From positions 23,452-87,451 of the forward strand of contig WELA01010210.1 of NCBI GenBank assembly GCA_009602735.1: a stretch of 64,000 nucleotides of DNA. The letters run 5' to 3'. The DNA comes from Mesotaenium endlicherianum. Lineage: Eukaryota; Streptophyta; Zygnematophyceae; Zygnematales; Mesotaeniaceae. This document shows positions 43,779 through 56,934 of the stretch, in pieces. Positions within the stretch are counted from its first letter, which is position 1. Each line of letters starts with the position of its first letter. The position numbers and the translations under genes were made by a program. The notes under the pieces are model-generated. The model saw only the letters and a program-made list of their open reading frames with translations. It searched no databases and was not told the origin of the DNA.

Positions 43779-45032
43779 ATCTTCGTGTAATCAGACAGTG
43801 ACTGCACCGCTTCAGAAAATTACTGCTGTAAGAGTGTGTTTGATGTTATTGCCGAAATAATTCCATCCAATTCGATGAGCATAATACTTCCCAATCAATG
43901 TGTGGATGATGTTAAAGTACAAGTGCCATGCACTCTAATAAGCTTATCGCCAGTAGCACTATGCATGTCCCTCACGACGACCCTTTAGCGTTCAGTGTAA
44001 GCAGCGACCACGCACTTCGGAAACAGAGAAAAACCATAGGGTGGAACCAAAAAATGCATGAGATGCACCTTTGGCACGTACAGTGAAAGCTAGAGTACTA
44101 AAGGAATTAGAGAGTTATTTGGAGTCGCTTCGTTTAAAACAAAACCCACGTCCAATTTATATTGTGCACATTCTACGATCACAAATTGTGATGTAAGCTT
44201 GAAAGCACCGATAGGAAGCAATATAGGAAGTGGAGCTTGAAATAGCTTGAAAGGTCTAGCTATTTAGTGGTACTGCCGCCTTGACATGCGACTTTCGACG
44301 TTGACACACTCCAAACATCGAGACATTTCTTATAAAAACCGTAGGCTCTGCTACTGTCCGTGATGGTCCGTGATCAGCATTTTGTGCCATTTTGTGCCAG
44401 TTCGGTACGTGGCCTGGACAATGCAGTCAACGGCGGGGTACCGAGGTGTAGTATTTGGTCCTGCTTTGGTACCACTATAGAGTAGTGTCATGCAGTCATG
44501 CAGGTCTCGTGAATTCTTATGGATGGCCATGGTTTGCCATGTATCACCCCCATTTGTGATTTTTATTTGTTGTCGCGATGTACGAGGACTGGTGCGGACC
44601 GGAGCGGACCAGTCAGGAGCGAGGACGCGCGTCACGAAAGCTCCAGAGCTGCTCCAGAGCCACTCGTGCTAACGTCCGAACTCCAGGTTCGGCACGACGT
44701 TCTATGTGATATAGTAGGGCTGGAGCTCAATATAGTCCTCGCAACTGGTTAGAAAAAGCTAGGGGGTGATAGCAGGAATAGCTAGCAAATAGGGCTAAGC
44801 GTGATTCTGGTTAGGCTCTCAAAGGGGCTGCAGGAACTACCTTCAGTCGCTATCAAGAGTAGATTAACACATTAAGTTGCTACCAGGTGACACGGAAAAC
44901 TTTGCGGTTATTTTCTACTACGACCCTGTACATATTGTGGAGTAGGTCAAGCCGCGAAGCTGCTGATTGACATAGTGAAGCAAATTCTTCTTTGATACTA
45001 TCACATTCTTTTGGCTAAGGTGAAAGCTCGGC
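43779..45032. promoter_or_regulatory. 1.25 kb between divergent LFR and Derlin genes
   Basis: The two genes are transcribed away from each other, so this stretch should hold both promoters and 5' untranslated regions. Open frames here (for example the minus strand at 44351-44635) lack family signals. GATTCTGG and GGAGCGGACC-type short repeats occur, but no TATA box was assigned with confidence. Confidence 0.5.
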
Positions 45033-47430
45033 ATGGCCCAAAGTCTTGAGGATTGGTATAAGCAGATGCCAATAATAACAAGGTCATATTTAACGCTTTC
45101 TTTCCTGACTACAGCCGGGTGCGCCTTGGAGGTATGCTGATTTTGACGGTGTCAAGTTCGCTACAGCAATAACTTAAAATTAGGGTATGTCAGAGACATC
45201 CGGCTCATGCAGACACATGCTTGAGGATTGATAGGTAGACTGTATCCGATGGATGGCTATGTAGTGGCTGGATAGGTAGTTCTGTTTGGTTGAAGTTTAT
45301 ACACACACGAGCACCGTCGTAATTTTCGCAATGGTCTTGCTACGTTTGAAGTGACTGCTTGTGGTAAGAAGATAGGGGGATTTTATGAAGGCGTCGTTGG
45401 GCCCCACCACGGGATCCATTGTTGTTCTTTTCGCTTTTGCTTTCTCGAATCCCATCAGGTGGTTCCACTTCAAGCCTCTCACATGGCTTACGTGAATATA
45501 TTGGTGTCTCAGGTTATATCCCCTCTGTCGGTCTACTTCAACGCGAAGCTTATCTTCCAAAAGTTTCAAATATGGAGGTTGTTTACAAACTTTTTCTTCT
45601 TTGGTAATATAGGTAAGAGTTCATGCGTCGATTCTGCTTCCGAAGAAAGTCATGGAAGCTGCATGGATGTCCTTACCTGTATCTGTGGTGGACGGCGTGG
45701 CTTTGAGTGGTCGAAGTTTGTGTGACTGCAAAGGTTACAGTTTGACAGGGCACTGGTCCTTTTGGCAGAGTCAAGATGGTGTATATATGTGCAAATGGTT
45801 AAAGTACACTCGGGGGGGTGATGTGGTAAACAGGATGAATTCTGGCTTGCTTCGTAAAGTACCTCCTTGTCCCTGATACTCTTATACTGTACAAGCCCCA
45901 CCTTCACCTTCACTTTTTGGCAAATGCGTAGGCTGAGTAGCAGAAATGGTAAATCACAAACTCCACCCGGTCTGTATGTCTCTATGGCCATTGAACGTCC
46001 TGTGCACGTTCAGGTCCAGAACTAATTTGAATTGGGGCAAGAGCTTTGGCCCCTATACTATCTATTCTAAGCATGGTGCTTTTTGTACGGGGATTTGCAG
46101 GGCTGGATTTTTTGTTCCACATGTTCTTCTTGTCCCGATATTGTAAGCTGTTAGAGGAGACATCCTTCAGGGGACGGACGGCAGATTTCTTTTTCATGCT
46201 TGTATTTGGAGGAACGCTCCTTACAGCAGTGGCTCCTTTTGTGAATATTCTCTTCCTGGGATTCTCCCTCACCTTTATGATGGTAAGCTTTCTCCATTGT
46301 CTCATGTTTGGCATTTCGTACCTTCCTCTTTTGGGCCTTTTAGCTGCGAGCCAAACACTTGGTGGATTCTGTTATGCTGTGGACGATATTCTGTGTTACA
46401 TGGCATGCTTGCTTCAATCTTGGCTGAGTTTGCTTGGAAGATTGTGTTCAAAAACCGCAGTCATTATGTTCTTGCATTGCCTTTCTCGTGAGCAGGTTTA
46501 CGTCTGGGGCCGGCGCAATCCCAATGTGCAGATGAGCTTCTTGGGCCTTTTCAGCTTCACTGCTCCCTACCTTCCCTGGGTACATGCTTGACCTCTTCTC
46601 TATTCTGGCAGCTTTATATTTGAATGCAGTTGAGTATGAAAAATGACAACGGTTTGTCATTAAGTGAATTGTAGTGATTTGTGGGGCTCAAGTGTGGAAT
46701 GTAGAGCTGTGAGTCTTTATGATCTTGCGGTGCATACTGCACGTGCATTATAACATTGTGATGTTTTCTGGCCAGAGCTCATTGATACCATGCATGCTGC
46801 TGCTCTCATAGGTGGCTTGCAATTGTGATGTTGCTGAAGTGGTGGATGGATTTGTATGCAGGTGCTCCTTGGCTTTTCTGTAATGCTCGGGAGCAGCCCG
46901 GTGGTTGACTTGCTTGTAAGACCACTTAACCTTCGAGTCCTGTTTTCTTTCATGCAATCATATATAGTAGCTAGTATTCCTATCTGGTTTTTAGTGTCTG
47001 GTTACCAATCACTCTTTCAGTTAAAGAGGGCATTGCTTATCTGCCCAGTTTGGTGGGTATGCTTTGACATGGACTCTTAGAGCAGTGGGTACGAGATGTC
47101 TTTGGTTTGTTCGTGGAATGTTGTCCATCTCCGGCACTGAGTATAGGAGGCAAGTTGCGGCTCAATTAAGTCAAGAAACACGCGTCATATGACCCTCTGA
47201 TTGTGTTTCATCGCTTCCATGTGCAGGGCATGGCTGCTGGGCACGCCTACTACTTTTTGGAGGATGTGTATCCTCGCATGACTGGGCGTCGCCTCCTGAA
47301 GACACCTGGATTGATCAAAGCCCTGTTTCCCGGGGATGACGTTGTTGTTGAGCACGCTCCAGCTGTGGTTAGGAGGCCTCAGGGGGCATTTCCTGCACAA
47401 GGAGGACGCGTGCTAGATAGGGAGGATTGA
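45033..47430 (+). CDS. DER: Derlin (ER-associated degradation, rhomboid-like pseudoprotease)
   Basis: Six exons: 45033-45131, 45513-45612, 46101-46282, 46496-46579, 46862-46915, 47227-47430. All are GT-AG and join in frame to 723 nt, 240 aa, the normal Derlin length. N-terminus [20 protein letters not shown]; then [31 protein letters not shown]; then [20 protein letters not shown] and SFRGRTADF (Derlin signature); [35 protein letters not shown]; and [20 protein letters not shown]. Several hydrophobic segments fit the membrane-embedded rhomboid fold. Derlins thin the ER membrane and help retrotranslocate misfolded proteins to the cytosolic p97/proteasome system. It is closest in feel to plant Derlin-2. 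No defects seen. Confidence 0.96.
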
Positions 47431-50354
47431 GGAGCCTTGGTATATTCAGTTACGTTGTGCTGGCCTGTGGTCTAGTGACTTCTTTGCAAAGGTGGCACAT
47501 ATTGGGGTTAGTGTAGTTAGAAAAGTTTAAGTAAATAGTGCACAGAATACGAAGATTGTCACTGTATGTGCTTGAGGTATATATGTGTTTGGTGCAGCTC
47601 ACAGATTCGCTTGAGTGCACACTGTGTATCGTAAAAGCTTGGCCTTTGGTGTATCGTGTACCTGTTATTGGTGCACATTTTGGAAGAATTTCTCGACCTG
47701 TAAGCGTGCCCGTTCTTGTTGCCTGGTTGCTTCTGACTCTAGGGCTATTTCAGTTTGCCTGGTTATAGGCACAGACGCACCAAGGGCATCGCCTGCTGCT
47801 GAAGAAGTAAAATCTGTATGTTCCTTGGCAGTGGACCTGCTTGGATCTTTAGACGCACATGCTCGCACTCGCCATTTCAGTACAATTCTATGCACCTGAG
47901 GACAGCCTCAAGGATGTCATTTATGGTTACAGGTGTGCAAGGCGATCATGCATGTACTGCTAGGCTTTCCAATTGGCTGCAAGCATGTAAGAGTGAAGTA
48001 GAATTTCGGCAAGAAAGGAGAAGAGGGAAGGAAGCAGTCACCAGGGTGCTGCGGCGACAGGCACTCTTCTAAGGTGGCATGGCAGCTGTGTTGTAATGTA
48101 ATTGCAGTTCTCTGTCCTATGTGTAGCTTTCCATGGTAAGCTGCTGCTTTGCACTCCGGGGCCAGCAGTGCAGCTCTGAAACCTGCTTGTGTTCCCACGT
48201 CACAACCCCCCACCCACTCCTCCTCACGCCGCAGCCCCAGCACTAGCACCACCACCAATTTGCCGAGGCGTGTGTCAATCTCTCCTAGCCTGGTGGCATG
48301 GCGGCCTCCTCGTCTGCATTGTCTGCATTGGGGTGTGGCCAAAAGTGGTTCCAAGCAATAACATTGGCAAAACCGCCTCTTGAAGTCCCTGCACACTATG
48401 TGACCTACATGCGGATCCGGCGGCTCGCGAGCTACCAACACTGCCAGGTCCAGCCAGATGGGTGGATGAGCTAGGCGTATGAAGACTAGAAGGATGAAGG
48501 GGCGGTGTCAGCCTTGTGCACAGTCACGGCATGGATGACGATGGACACTCGCTGCTGGACGCCATGCTCACGTGGACCCGCTCCACCAACTCTGCCAAAT
48601 ATATGGCTGTGTGCTTGCGCTTTAATATTGCGGTGTAGAACATATTTAGGCAGTCGAATGTACAGCTGGCTTAACAGGAACTTTGCATCGTCAGCATTGC
48701 TATTTCCATCTGGACATCGTTTGCACACGCAGCAGGTGGCAAAGGAGACGAAGACAACTACTAACAAGATAAAGCACCCAGACCCTAGATACAGTATTGG
48801 GGGCAAGCCAGGTTGGAGCTGCGGAAAGGTAGGTGGGATTAGGTACGTTGTTAAGTTGAATACTGTCTCTAATGTGAGGGATTTAAGCATGGTGGCGGGG
48901 TGGAGTTAGTGCTTGGCAATCAGATGGTGAGAGATATTCAAAGATGAGAGAGCCTCAGTTGAGGCTGAAATAGACCTTTCAAAGCAGGAAGGAGAATTTA
49001 ATTACATGGTGAGGAGCACGTACTCATTCCTGATGTGCCTGGCTGTTCATGAAACCATAACCACAACTTTCTCTCCCTTCCCCTCCTCACCTGTCTGTTA
49101 CCTTTCAAACAGCATTCTGATTCTCAAGCAGCTTGATGGAAAGAATCGCCAGGGAGGCCAGTCCAGGTGGCATTGCGAGTGGCATGCTGCAGCCAGTAGC
49201 CCATGCCGATCTTCTGATCGAGGAGGGCATTGTGGTAACAAGGCGCGCCTGCAGCTCCTCAAAATGAGCATGTTATATCATTAAGCTTTCAGGTCTTTCA
49301 CTCAACCCTCTATGGCCACACCATTGGGAGCAACCGGCTGGCTGTCCTCCAATGCTTATTTTAGAATCTGTACTTGACCCATAGTAGGTTCTTGCTTCGC
49401 TAGGCCAGTCCATGTATGAGGCAGATGCTTCTGGACACTTTTGTGAAATCTCACCTTCGTTACCCCAGCTTGTTTGTTGATTCTAATGAATACTAATTAT
49501 GCCCAGAGGCATAATGTCAAAACAGCCATGTAACAAAACCCTCGGATGATGAATGACGATGGTACGAACCAACATATTGATCAGAATCTGCTCCGATGTT
49601 AACTGTCAAAAGTATAGTTATTGGACACAACGAGGTTCAAGCTACGCACACCTGACAATTGTCTACACTTGGCAGAGCAAGTTGGAGTCTTCTCACCAGA
49701 GCCCTCCCAACTAAATTGAAATTGACAGTCGTGTATTCTAATTAGATCAACCTAAATATGCCCGACCGTTAACAGACCCCCACCCCACTACATCCTGCAT
49801 GAGAGGCATTCTGCTCACAGGGACGGCATGCTGCTCAGGGCAGAACCTCCCTAACAGGCTTCATTCTTGCTACCAGCTAAGAACTGTCATTTGCAGGCTG
49901 GTTGCCACACCATCTAAAGGCCTTTTTATCTGGCACCAGCACCCACCACCAGCACAAATGAGAGCATTTCCTTGGCCATCAGAGTGCTGGGAAGAGACAA
50001 GGACAGCCCACCACATCAGTGCCCTACCCGCGTCTTCTACAATCGAAACCCATCCCCTGGAACTGAAAGTGACAATCCCGTGCTTCTGAATGAACTGTAC
50101 AACCTAACCTCCTCTGTATACACACAACCTTATCCACACATTACCTCGTCACGCCTTTCTTACCCCCGCAGGCCTCCTTCAGCCTAAGAGACACCTTTAG
50201 TCTCTGGAAGGAACGGCCGGCTTTTTAATGACTTCCTTGTGCCCAACTTCACTCTGGTTTCCTCAACACACTAGCTGGCTGCCCTTATCACCACCATCAT
50301 TCCAGCTTCGCCAGGATGTATGATGACTGACAAAACTATCAACCAAGCGGAGAA
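47431..50354. other. 2.9 kb between convergent 3' ends of Derlin and Deltex
   Basis: No gene could be supported. Open frames of 130-175 codons at 47.9-48.9 kb have no family signal or consistent splice junctions. It presumably includes 3' untranslated regions of both genes. Confidence 0.45.
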
Positions 50355-53315
50355 TTATATGACCCCCTGGTCGGCAAGCTCCCCGCGCACGCGGGCAAAG
50401 TAGGTCTCGTCGGGCTGCAAAATTGAGACACGTGGAAAGGGGCCACACTTAGAACAGCGTCTTCATGCTGCAAGAACAAAAACTCAAGAGTGCTGCTACC
50501 TCTAAGGACACATTCTGTCACCATTGTCAGCCCTCAAAGCAGGTGCTACACACAAAACAAAAAGGGCAGAAGAGAATTTTACATAGCCAAAGTTGGCAGC
50601 TCCTCCGTGTGTCTTTGTCTTGTGGTGGATGGTTGCCCACCTGCATGTCCGGGGCAGATATGACAGGACACATATATGCTCAGCATGGGGCCAGTGAATC
50701 AGAACCAATACGTCTTGACCAAGCATCACCGCCATATACTCAGCCTTCAAAACACATGGATATCATCCTCTCCACTGACCAATACAAAAACAACCATCAT
50801 TCACGCACCATACGCACCGCAACAAGACCAGCCTACTCACCAGAGTAGATCTGGCCCCCACATGCAGGGGAGTGCAGTGACATACAGATAAGGCCACAAA
50901 ACTTCCACACAGCACGGCAAGCGCATGTCTCACACATGTGAGGGCCCACAGCTCCCTCAAGGCATAACTAAAGGCGCACACGCTGCACGCGCTCCATGGT
51001 CATGGGGCCTTACACGACAGTGTTCTCCAGGCCTGTGGTGAGCGAGCGGCCGACGCGGAAGAGGAGGCGACGGTCCCACGCGAGCCTGAGCAGCCTCAGG
51101 ATGTCCTGCCCCATCGCATTGTTGGGCAGATAGGCCGTCCTGCGCGTGCCCGAGTATGGCTGCCCTGGATTCGGATGCTCCGGCCCCTGTTGCAACCAGC
51201 CCCCTCAAAATAATGTTGAATGCACGCACGCACGAGAAGAGAGCGTTTGGTTTGTCAAGAGCGTTGCAAAGCAGGCCTCAGCACCAGGTGCTCCCGGCAT
51301 CGTGCTGCAGAGCGAGGTGGGAAGAGAGCATCAGGTCTATGGCATCCGTCGTCCATAAAAGCGTGCTCTGCCAGTGCCAGCTCCGACAGATCATGCAGCG
51401 CATGAGAGCAGATGGCGGAGGCACACGGCTGCAGCTCCTCTTGTTGAATGTGAGCAATCTGAGAGCTCAGACAATGCCAGAGGGCAGCAGCCTTCAGGTG
51501 TCGCACGGATGCACAGGGCTCACTTGAGGTGCTTGCTCCCATGCTTCTTTACGCCACGAGTGCAACTTGTTTTTGAGAATGCAGCGGAACACCCTTTGAA
51601 AACAGATAAGCAACAAGTTGTCCGACAACTGGGGACTTACCTGGATACCGTCGTCGAAGTAGTATCTGACGAGAATGACATCCGTGCCAGGGAAGCCATC
51701 CAGAGCATAGCTCCCTTCCTGGTATGTGTGGAAGGACACCCACATGTGCGCCCCCTCCTTAGGCTGGGTGCCTGTGACAACGCCGTAGTGGTGCAGGCAC
51801 ATGGGGCAGGAGGGCCGCGTCTGCAGCCACTGGACAATGCAGCTCCTGTGGTACATGTGGTTGCACTCAGACAGCTTCACCACAAGCGAGGCACCCCCCT
51901 GCTCCAGGCCTGCTTCTTGTTCTCCTTCTTCTTCTCCTTCCTCCACTTCTGGTGGTGGCGGTGCCTCTTTAGCAAAAAGGGCCTCTGCGCAGACTGGGCA
52001 GTCTTCTTCCTCCTCGTCTTCTTTCTTAGGCAGAGATGGTGGTGAGGGAGCATCCACGAGGCAAGCCGGATCATACCCCAGGTTGCCGCGCAGAGCCACT
52101 GCCACGCCTGCGTCGAAGACGGCACTATCAACGTCCTGCAGCAGGTGAGAGGGCACCCTCCTCCTCACGCCGCGCGCAATGCCGTCCCTCCCCACAGGCA
52201 CCTGATAGCCGTGCGTCCCAAAGCATATCAGATACTGATTGCTGTTGATTGTCGCCCACAGGCCTGCGGCGCCATGTGGCGTGTTGAGGATCTTGGAGCC
52301 CTCGGAGAGCTCCCAGGTGGACTCCATAAGGAGGAACAGGTGGTCCGGGTATGGGTGCCAGGATCCCCTCTCCTGCATGTACCATTCCCAGGAGGCCTGG
52401 CCTCCTGCAGGGGAGGGAACTCGGCGCAGGGGGCGGGTCTTCTTCGTCAGAGTGTTGACCTGGACCAGGGGAAACAAGTCAACCAAGAGGAGACCGTCGG
52501 TGCACTGCAAGGCATCTGACCTACCGGGATGCATGCATGCACATGTGCTGATGCATCTTCATCTTCTTCCAAAGTGAGCAGAAGCATGACGACCCCAGCA
52601 AGAGGAAGTGAGGTGGAATGAAAGCGGAAGCATATTGGCTTTTCTCGTGATGTTCTGACGCAGAACCTTTCGACGGGGCTGGCCACTTTGAGTTTCAGCA
52701 TGTTATACGACAAACAGTGTTCCTTGATCTCTCAGGCTGCTTGAGAGTGTGACAGCCAACCGCCACCCTGCAGGAGCGGGTTCTAGGTTGTCAATACTGG
52801 ATACAACATTTTATAATGCATCTGGTTACTTGTTGGACATCGTCCACACCGCTACTGATCTCCTCAAAGAGCACCCTCACGCTCCATGCATTGCCCCCCA
52901 GAGGAACAATGTGACTCAGCAATATCCATCAGCATCTGCAGTTCCTTGTACATTACACAAGATGCCAGAGCAAAATATGTGGACCAAGCAGATTCATATA
53001 CATGACATGTCTCCCTTTTTCTCAAAGACAGAAGAGGCAATTTCAATCAAGCTCAACATACAAATTGATTGCAAGTTTCCTCCCACAAGGTTCACAAATT
53101 AACGTGTAACAAGAGCTCAAGTCATTCTCCTTTACCTGCCAACCATCATGCTGAGAAAAGTGCAGGAGGAATTGCAGCCCTGAGGATGGAAGGGCATAGG
53201 TGACCGTGGCTGATTGTCTCACGTTGAACGCATTTTCAACAGTGGTCGCAGTCACGTCATCAAATGAAGACCATTCCAAAGCGTCATCCATATACTCCCA
53301 AAAGTAGGCCGCCAT
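50355..53315 (-). CDS. DTX: Deltex-type E3 ubiquitin ligase: WWE-WWE-RING-DTC
   Basis: Exons (minus): 53315-53136, 52459-51641, 51186-51014, 50640-50583, 50414-50355. All are GT-AG and in frame, giving 429 aa. The first WWE domain is residues 1-60 (MAAYFWEYMDDALEWSSFDD). The second is about 84-150 (SWEWYMQERGSW ... YLICFGTHGYQVPVG). The RING-H2 ligands are C214, C217, C259, H261, H264, C267, C278 and C281, with an acidic, proline-containing loop of about 40 residues between the second and third. The Deltex C-terminal domain is about 284-429 (YGVVTGTQP, DDGIQ-GPEHPNPGQPY, AYLPNNAMG, ENTVV-WATIHHKT, and a final ELADQGVI). WWE domains bind ADP-ribose units and the RING-DTC pair ubiquitinates, by family knowledge. 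The architecture equals animal Deltex minus its proline-rich linker. Start: ATG at the head of WWE1. Confidence 0.93.
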
Positions 53316-56300
53316 TGTCTGCTACGGCCGGAATAAGGCTGTGTCAACTCGTTCCACACGGGGCCGGGAGAAATACAACTTCTCCACCGGGATCCTCACC
53401 TGCCCCATGGGTTAGAAAAGTGAAAGTTAGGACCAATATATGCAGTACTTATATTATGTGGAACACCTATGTTGAAGCTTTCAGGTAGAAGTGGAGACAC
53501 ATGAAACAAGAGAGAGGAAGAAGACTATCGGGTGCTGCCGAATTCTCAGGAAGACCAGCACTCATACTGAGAGAAAGCAGCATAAATATATGGATACTGC
53601 ACAGCGAGACCCTGTTGTGCTCTTGCATAATGTATGGCAAAGCTTTGAGGACTGAAAAGAAGTGTAGGAGTTTTCAACTTTGACTGGTGTACTGGTGTTT
53701 TAATATTTTGATTTTTTTGGCATTTGACTGCCATGCCAACAACCGGAATACCCAATCTCGTCTTTACTACTAAATGAGGAATAAAACTTGAATCAGCCAC
53801 CACCAGCATGATGGAGTATTTAATCAAACTTTTTAAATGCTGTTACAGAAAAAGAAGTGTCTTCCAGTTTTCCCTTTGTTTTACTTGTCTATGATCAGCA
53901 TTTTTACAGCAAATGCATTTCAGAAGTTGTTTATTATATAAAAAGAAGCATCGTGTTAGACAAGGTCCCCTAATAGCACTTATACTATGTCTAGAAGCCC
54001 CTTTTGCAGCCCTCAGTGTCGAGTTTGTGCAGGTGCGGTTTCCACGCACCCTTGTTCACATCTATAGAGTAGTCAAAGTGGGCAGCCTCGATGACATACA
54101 TGTGCGCCTACATTCAAAAGAAGACATCATTACAAGCAGCTAGAGCTCCCTCCCCATTCTCGCAAGAAATCTAATAGCACAAAAGCTTGGGTAACACCAT
54201 TTGAAAAGTCCATACACTCTATGCTACCTCGTCTATACGAGTAAAGCGTCGGACTTACCTCAGCGCTTGTTGCTTCCTCGACACAAAACAAAGCTCCAGA
54301 GTAAGTGACCCTGGCTGATATTTGATTATGGGGGGTGGGGTACCAGTTGACGAGTGGAAAGGAAATAAAATGAAATAAACTTCATCATCACGCTAAGTGC
54401 CACATAGTTGCACAAAGCAGCAAAAAGCAGCACGAAGGTGCACATTATGTCAACACACATGTGCACATGGACACCACACTCGTGAGAGATTGTCGGTCAA
54501 CCGATGACCCACAAACCTTGTTGACTTATTTTCTACAACCTAGTAACTTGTGCGTGATTGCGTACGGATGAATACTAATCGATTACAGCTCAACGACGGC
54601 TGCGGTCATGCATGGCAACTCGACTCCTAGACATGACTCGTCGGGAAGGGAGGAGAAGCTGGGATTAAGTCGGGAAAAGTGGGAAATGTTGGACCAGTTC
54701 CGGGAAAAGAAAGAGAAGAGTGGGAAAAGCTGGAGTCGATCTGGGGCTGATCTGGGGCCATAAGTGTTTATAAGTGTGGTCTAACATCTGTAGTCCACAC
54801 TGGTCAACAGTATAACAAACTAAGCTGCCCTAAATTGCCCTAAGTGGACACAAATGCACAGAAAGGGCATTAGCGAAGATTTATGGCCAACAAGCGATGA
54901 CTCCAGAAAAGGCCATCTAAGGGTGAAGGATACTTAAAGTGCTTACGCATTTGGGCAAAACGGGTCATATCAATGGAAACTTGCAACCATGAAGCAAGGG
55001 GTTCTCGCAATTTCCACATCGACGTATTTAATTCACCTACAACATTTATTTTTATTTGTCATGTTTTACTTAGATTCTTTTATGTCCTTGCGCATAATAT
55101 ACATGCGACACTGTTTTTTGGCCAACAACAAGGCACAATCTTTTGCAATGATATACTGAAACCTATGAGGAGCACTAGTGGGTGGCACTCCTGCTCCATT
55201 ACTCGATAAAAGTGCCTTCCTCAAACAGTGTAGGTCGACTCCGTGTTTTTTGTTACGACCATGGTCATTTTCAAAAAACATTCGGATGTTTTCTATTGCG
55301 CTCACCGTGATTGAGCGCTTCACGTGCATAATTCGCTGATTTCAAAAAATTTGCACGCTTTTTTGCCTATTTCCAGGACGCTAGTTGTCGACCTCAATGC
55401 GTTTTTGCCCAATTCCCCACTGAAATCCCTTGTGCAGGGTCGTAATATTTTTGAAATACATACGCACCTTCCTGACTTCTTGACGTCCACTACTTGACCC
55501 CAAAACCAACAAAACTCTCACCTGTTAACGCTATATGTTTCAGTAGACGCTCGTAGTCGGGTGGGGTACGTGAATAGAGGTCCGATGGGCTGCTATGAAA
55601 AGTAGCAATTAAAATTTTCCCGGTGCCTTCTTTGAAGTTGGCCGAAAGGGTAATTGCATGTCGAGCATGTTGGTTGGAGTGCAAAGTTGCTAGATGACAT
55701 TTTGACGTTCGTATTGCAGGTTTTTGGCTGCAAATTGAAGAAGTTTATGCTACCAAGACGTTTGTTTTTCAGGACAACACTCATGCATCATTGATATGAC
55801 ACAATACTTTGTCTTATAAATTTAGTTTTTGTGTTTTGTGTTCTCACTGTTAGCACTTTCTAGCTTTTCTACAAAGTTGAAATAGTTTGAACCGAACTCA
55901 AGAGAGTGTTTGATGGTCTGAACATTATGAGTTACGGTGATATCATGTGGGTATGCGAGGCGACAAACATACACCCGACAGTTACTAATTAGGAGTGATT
56001 TTGAATATTATGAGTAACGGTGATATCAGGTGACATAATGTAACAAATAGTCTCAACCGGCATTGCGGGCGAATCTTTTGCCTTAATTCATGTGGCTTTT
56101 GAAAGCACTCTTTCAACACCATTATATACACATAATCTACACTCCAATCTGTGATATTTATCAAAATGACAATTAATGAGACATACTTTGCCGTCGCTCC
56201 ATTTAGGATTTCAAGACGGAAATGGCAAAAGAATTTATTAACTAATATTCGACCAAAAGTGTAACACTTACAGGATGACTGGCGCCGAAGAATCAACTTC

Positions 56301-56934
56301 ACAACAATAGCATAAAACAAAGGCAGAGAATGGGCTAGTGGATAACCGATTGAAATGAGATTTTTTTATTTTTTTTAAGGAGGAAGTATTTTACCATATC
56401 ATTGCTTTTACATTGTTGTTTGTGACAAGCCTTTGAGGTTCCTCTTTGCTAGACCTGAAAATGTGTGTGAAGAATGATCCTAAGTAAATTGCAGAGAATT
56501 TTATGGACACCTTAGTCACCCTCAATGTATGGACACCTTAGTCACCCTTGCCCTTTTTTCTTTTTAGTAAATATTATTTTTCAAAACCTATAGAGTAAGA
56601 AGTAACTCATACATATTTTGCTCACAATCGCAATGATATATACTGCTCTAACCCTTTAACACTAGATGGCCCGGTGCACCTTATAGGGTGCAAATGACAT
56701 ATTTGAGTGCATTTAGAGACCCCTCTAGTACAGGCCGCCATTTACGTGTATTTATTTATTTTCTCTAAAATTAAGCTTAAACGATTGCAAATGTCGCCGA
56801 GTAGCCGAGATTAAATTGGCGACCAAATCCGACGAGTTTTCACAAAGTTACGAGTGAGAACGTACACCCTCTGAACCGGTCTGAGCAAAAAATGAAACAG
56901 CGAATCTGCTAACTTTCGCGAGAAAGAAGGAGAA
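53316..56934. other. 3.6 kb AT-rich intergenic, no supported gene
   Basis: No coding signal. Minor repeats: a motif ATTATGAGT(T/A)ACGGTGATATCA at 55924 and 56008; ATGGACACCTTAGTCACCCT twice at about 56502-56548; and a run of GGGAAAAG-type words at 54648-54745. The region to the left includes the Deltex promoter. Confidence 0.5.

Noticed and set aside
44351-44635. 95-codon minus-strand frame between LFR and Derlin
   Set aside because: No homology, no splice support, and located in the promoter region.
47917-48909. Open frames of 134-174 codons on both strands after Derlin
   Set aside because: Composition is not protein-like, the frames overlap antisense, and no junctions or motifs are consistent.
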